From Paenibacillus lactis (lineage in GTDB: Bacteria; Bacillota; Bacilli; Paenibacillales; Paenibacillaceae): 36,607 nucleotides of DNA. The notes under the pieces are model-generated. The model saw only the letters and a program-made list of their open reading frames with translations. It was not told the DNA's origin and searched no databases. A program made the translations under genes and the position numbers. Each line of letters begins with the position of its first letter. Position 1 is the stretch's first letter. The DNA lies in the NCBI RefSeq assembly GCF_017873605.1, contig NZ_JAGGKI010000035.1, positions 1 to 36,607 of the forward strand, given 5' to 3'. Below, piece by piece: positions 33,902-36,607 of the stretch.

Positions 33902-35508
33902 ACGTATTGCTTGTGGATGATGATGTATTTGTCGTAGCCGCCCTGCAGCAGAAGATCGATTGGAATGCGCTCTCGATTGAGGGGGTGTTTACCGCATATA
34001 ATGTCGCCCAGGCCCGGGAGATCCTGCAGCAGCATGCCGTGCAGATCCTCATCTGCGATATCGAAATGCCGCAGGGCAGCGGCCTTGAGCTGTTAGGCTG
34101 GATCCGGGAGGAGCGGTACGCCGTGCAGACCATCTTCCTGACCAATTACGCGGACTTCAACTACGCGCAGAAAGCGATCGAGCTGCAGAGCTTCGATTAT
34201 TTCCTGAAGCCGATCGAGTTCGATAAGCTCACCTTGATCATCTCCAAAGCGATATACAAAGCAAAGGAGCAGCAAAGCTATCAGGAGGCGCTGAAGGAAG
34301 GACAGCTGTGGAAAAAAAATCAGCGTAAGCTGCAGGAGCAATTCTGGCGCAAATGGATACACGAGAAAAGGCCTTCGGTGGACGCCGCCGCCATCGCGGA
34401 ATCAGCCGCCGAGCATGATGTGTCTTATCTCACGTCCGATCTGTTTACTCCGGTCCACCTGACCATTTTCCCGTACGATCGGAGCCTCGGGAAGGAAGAC
34501 AAGGATCTGTTCGACTACGCGCTGCTCAATGTGCTTAGCGAGCTGCTGGATGATCCTCGCTTCTCGGTGGAGACGATCCAGGAGTTTAGGGATTATAACT
34601 GGATCCTTGTGCTGAAATGGAGCCAGGCTTCGGATCCTGCGGCGATCGAGTCGGCGTTCCTCTCGTTCATTCAGCAAGCCAACAAATTCCTCAAGAGCGA
34701 TGCCTGCTGCTGCATCGCCGATACCGCGGAGCTTGGACGCGTTCCAGGCTCCATCCGGGAGCTGCTGCAGATGAACGAGGATCTGATCAAGAAGCGCAAT
34801 CAAATCATGTTCCTGGCGCATCATCCGCTGGAGGAAACCGCTTATTCTCCGCCCGATTCGGCTTCATGGGAGGCGCTCCTGCACCAGAATGACCCGGCGG
34901 CGTTTCTGAATGAGATTCGCGGTTATTTGCGGAATCTTGCCCGCCAAGGCGTCTGCAATGCCTCCGTGCTGAGGCAGTTCCGGATTGACATCGTGCAGCT
35001 GGTGTACGCCTATCTGAAGAGCCGGGAAATCCAGGCGCACAAGCTGTACAGCGGCAAGACGCATGACCAGCTGTTCCTGCAATCGCTGAACTCGATCGAG
35101 GATATGGAGAAATATATCGCGTATCTGGTGCAAACCGCGGCGGACTATCACTTTTTCGGCGATCCCTCTCCTACGGTCGTTGAGGAAATCCGGCAGTACA
35201 TCCACCGCCATTACGGGGACGATCTGACACGCGCCAGCCTCGCGGAAATCGTCTATCTGAATCCGGATTACTTGGCCCGCGTATTCAAGAAGGAAACCGG
35301 CGTATCGCTCGGCACCTACATCATTCAGGTCCGCATCAAAGCGGCCCGGCAGCTGCTGGAAACGACTTCGCTCTCGGTCTATCAGATCGCGGCCAAAGTC
35401 GGGTATTCGAACTATTCTTATTTCTCGAAGCTGTTCAAGCAGGATACCGGCTGGTCGCCGAGCGACTACCGCCGGGCGGTGGCCGAGGGGCAGCGCGTGT
35501 TGGGGTGA
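33898..35508 (+). CDS. YesN-like response regulator with AraC-type DNA-binding domain
   Basis: A 536-residue regulator. The receiver domain (1-120) has acidic DDD at 7-9, phosphoacceptor Asp in LICDIEMPQGSG, and KPIE at the conserved lysine. A long helical middle follows, then an AraC-type double helix-turn-helix (about 430-525) with NPDYLARVFKKETG and the signature AAKVGYSNYSYFSKLFKQDTGWSPSDYRR. It should bind direct repeats upstream of the transporter and its own promoter. Coupled to the kinase by a four-base overlap. After the stop a small GCTGC/GCAGC hairpin (35522-35534) lacks a T tract, then tandem repeats begin. Confidence 0.95.
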   Translation: MNVLLVDDDVFVVAALQQKIDWNALSIEGVFTAYNVAQAREILQQHAVQILICDIEMPQGSGLELLGWIREERYAVQTIFLTNYADFNYAQKAIELQSFDYFLKPIEFDKLTLIISKAIYKAKEQQSYQEALKEGQLWKKNQRKLQEQFWRKWIHEKRPSVDAAAIAESAAEHDVSYLTSDLFTPVHLTIFPYDRSLGKEDKDLFDYALLNVLSELLDDPRFSVETIQEFRDYNWILVLKWSQASDPAAIESAFLSFIQQANKFLKSDACCCIADTAELGRVPGSIRELLQMNEDLIKKRNQIMFLAHHPLEETAYSPPDSASWEALLHQNDPAAFLNEIRGYLRNLARQGVCNASVLRQFRIDIVQLVYAYLKSREIQAHKLYSGKTHDQLFLQSLNSIEDMEKYIAYLVQTAADYHFFGDPSPTVVEEIRQYIHRHYGDDLTRASLAEIVYLNPDYLARVFKKETGVSLGTYIIQVRIKAARQLLETTSLSVYQIAAKVGYSNYSYFSKLFKQDTGWSPSDYRRAVAEGQRVLG

Positions 35509-35571
35509 GGGCGAAGAGCATGCTGCGCGGCAGCTCCATGTCCTATAAAAAGTATGCGGGTCATGCTTCCT

Positions 35572-35989
35572 TCCGTGTGTCATCACTCCGCATGCGGATC
35601 ATGCCGCCTTCTGTGTGTCATCACTCCGCATGCGGATCATGCCGCCTTCTGTGTGCCATCACTCCGCATGCGGATCATACCGCCTTCTGTGTGCCATTAC
35701 TCCGCATGCGGATCATACCGCCTTCTGTGTGCCATTACTCCGCATGCGGACCATGCCTCCTCCTGTATGCCAGTACTCCGCATGCGGACCATGCCTCCTC
35801 CTGTATGCCAGTACTCCGCACGCGGATCATGCCTCCTTCTGTGTGCCATTACTCCGCATGCGGATCATACCGCCTTCTGTGTGCCATCACTCCGCATGCG
35901 GATCATGCCTCCTTCTGTGAGCCATTACTCCTCATGCGGATCATACCGCCTTCTGTGTGCCATCACTCCGCATGCGGATCATGCCTCCA
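35572..35989. repeat. Eleven tandem 38-bp repeats with a TCCGCATGCGGA palindrome
   Basis: Eleven units of exactly 38 bases, from 35572, preceded by a partial unit from about 35551. The unit reads TCTGTGTGCCATCACTCCGC, then ATGCGGATCATGCCGCCT. Each contains the perfect 12-base palindrome TCCGCATGCGGA, broken in only two units (35 8xx ACGC variant and 35 9xx TCATG variant). Differences are mostly C/T and fall in blocks, as expected from unequal exchange. Because 38 is not a multiple of 3, all three plus-strand frames stay open and give Cys/His-rich pseudo-peptides; no ribosome binding site supports translation. Confidence 0.93.
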
Positions 35990-35996
35990 ATCTCTG

Positions 35997-36049
35997 TTGT
36001 CCTCTAATTTTCTGGAATGATCTTATCTGTAGTTAAAATTAGAGGACAA
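35997..36049. repeat. Perfect 15-bp inverted repeat between two repeat arrays
   Basis: TTGTCCTCTAATTTT (35997-36011) and AAAATTAGAGGACAA (36035-36049) are exact inverted copies with a 23-base spacer. It could be a hairpin, a MITE-like remnant or the edge of an insertion. No T tract follows, so a simple terminator is less likely. Confidence 0.75.
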
Positions 36050-36146
36050 AGGAGAACGCTCCGCTTTTCCGGCATGATTCCGCCTGCTCCGTTGAAGCCT
36101 TTTTGCGGGATTGAAGGATGGATCAGTGACTTTATGGCAGCTCAAT

Positions 36147-36510
36147 GTCCCTTTTCGGGACTTGCTCGCCCTTCTTGCGCTCGTTATCGCTTCACACGTC
36201 CCTTTTCGGGACTTGTTCGCCCTTCTTGCGCTCGTTTCCGCTCGACACGTCCTTTTTCGGGACTTGTTCGCCCTTCTTACGCTCGTTTGCGCTCCACACG
36301 TCCCTTTTCGGGACTTGTTCGCCCCTCTTACGCTCGTTTGCGCTCCACACGTCCCTTTTCGGGACTTGCTCGCCCTTCTTGCGCTCGTTTCCGCTCCACA
36401 CGTCCCTTTTCGGGACTTCCTCGCCCCTCTTACGCTCGTTTGCGCTCCACACGTCCCTTTTCGGGACTTCCTCGCCCTTCTTGCGCTCGTTATCGCTTCA
36501 CACGTCCCTT
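36147..36510. repeat. Seven tandem 51-bp repeats with a GTCCC-TTTTC-GGGAC hairpin
   Basis: Seven units of exactly 51 bases (36147-36503) plus a partial eighth. Each starts GTCCCTTTTCGGGACTTGTT, followed by CGCCCTTCTTGCGCTCG and ending ACAC. Since 51 is 17 codons, long frames with 17-residue repeats stay open on both strands, but no start signal favours any. The GGGACTTGTTC core and 51-base period match the units at 115-255 at the other edge of the window. Confidence 0.93.
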
Positions 36511-36520
36511 TTTGCTCTTC

Positions 36521-36539
36521 TGTCAAGAAAGTAGACACC
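36521..36539 (-). mobile_element. Terminal inverted repeat of an IS3-family element
   Basis: TGTCAAGAAAGTAGACACC lies just past the end of a transposase reading frame that enters from the right edge. It is the expected position and form of an IS3-family end. The element continues beyond the window. Confidence 0.6.
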
Positions 36540-36545
36540 TCTAAG

Positions 36546-36607
36546 CTAAGCTATGCACTCGTAATAGCACTGCTCAAAACGCACCGGGGACATATACCCA
36601 ATCGTAC
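36546..36607 (-). CDS. IS3-family transposase (OrfB), C-terminal end, cut by the window edge
   Basis: On the minus strand the last 19 codons read TIGYMSPVRFEQCYYECIA and stop at TAG (36546-36548). The (HS)TIGYMSPxxFE sequence is the characteristic end of the integrase-core OrfB of IS3-group elements. The rest lies outside the window, so whether the copy is intact cannot be told. Confidence 0.8.
   Translation of the reverse strand, partial: TIGYMSPVRFEQCYYECIA

Noticed and set aside
35505..36036. Cys/His-rich plus-strand frames that look like metal-binding repeat proteins
   Set aside because: All three frames stay open because of the 38-bp period; no ribosome binding site or start is favoured, so they are artefacts of the tandem repeat.
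35572..36510. CRISPR array
   Set aside because: Units are contiguous tandem repeats without unique spacers, and no cas gene is present.

Overview
The window looks like chromosomal DNA from a moderately GC-rich, spore-forming-type Firmicute, most likely Paenibacillus or a close relative. The reasons are strong AGGAGG-type ribosome binding sites, lipoprotein signal peptides, a YesM/YesN-type two-component pair beside an LplABC-type sugar importer, and a consensus SigW promoter. No rRNA, tRNA or CRISPR was seen.

Region 1 (about 260-16954, all minus strand) is a large exopolysaccharide locus in two transcription blocks. Upstream block (16954 to 8729): secreted clan GH-A-like glycosidase, membrane-anchored HEAT-repeat protein, PgaC-like GT2 synthase, a degenerate response regulator, a UDP-GlcNAc 6-dehydrogenase-like enzyme, and a small TIM-barrel protein. 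It ends at a strong terminator (8562-8596). Downstream block (8098 to 260): tandem-domain deacetylase lipoprotein, TviB/WbpO-like dehydrogenase, PilZ-GT2 synthase, a degenerate NodB-fold protein and a GH18-like protein. It ends at tandem terminator hairpins made from 51-bp repeats. With two NDP-sugar dehydrogenases, two processive GT2s, deacetylases and glycosidases, but no Wzx, Wzy or priming transferase, the likely product is a synthase-dependent, partly deacetylated amino-sugar/aminouronate polymer, possibly under c-di-GMP control. The product is inferred, not shown.

Region 2 (16955-18110) is mostly non-coding leader DNA plus a 3' remnant of an HPP-family membrane protein gene.

Region 3 (22422 to 18055, minus) is a tightly packed six-gene membrane-stress operon: small protein, Ser/Gly-rich membrane protein, glutathionylspermidine-synthase-like ATP-grasp enzyme, lipoprotein, DUF350 protein and K+ channel. 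It has an exact SigW-type promoter and a terminator.

Region 4 (24033 to 22593, minus) is a two-gene unit, a His-rich YtkA-like lipoprotein and a glutaredoxin-like protein. Its promoter contains a G6-centred inverted repeat like CsoR/RcnR-family operators. Next come an orphan cobyric acid synthase (24146-25891, minus) and a DoxX-like membrane protein (26115-27089, plus).

Region 5 (27142-35508) is a carbohydrate uptake module: Gfo/Idh/MocA oxidoreductase, solute-binding lipoprotein and two permeases (minus), divergent from a YesM-like kinase and YesN-like AraC regulator (plus). A 21-bp-phased repeat fills the shared intergenic region.

Region 6 (35509-36607) is repeat DNA: eleven 38-bp units, a perfect 15-bp inverted repeat, seven 51-bp units related to those at the left edge, then the end of an IS3-family element whose transposase runs off the window.
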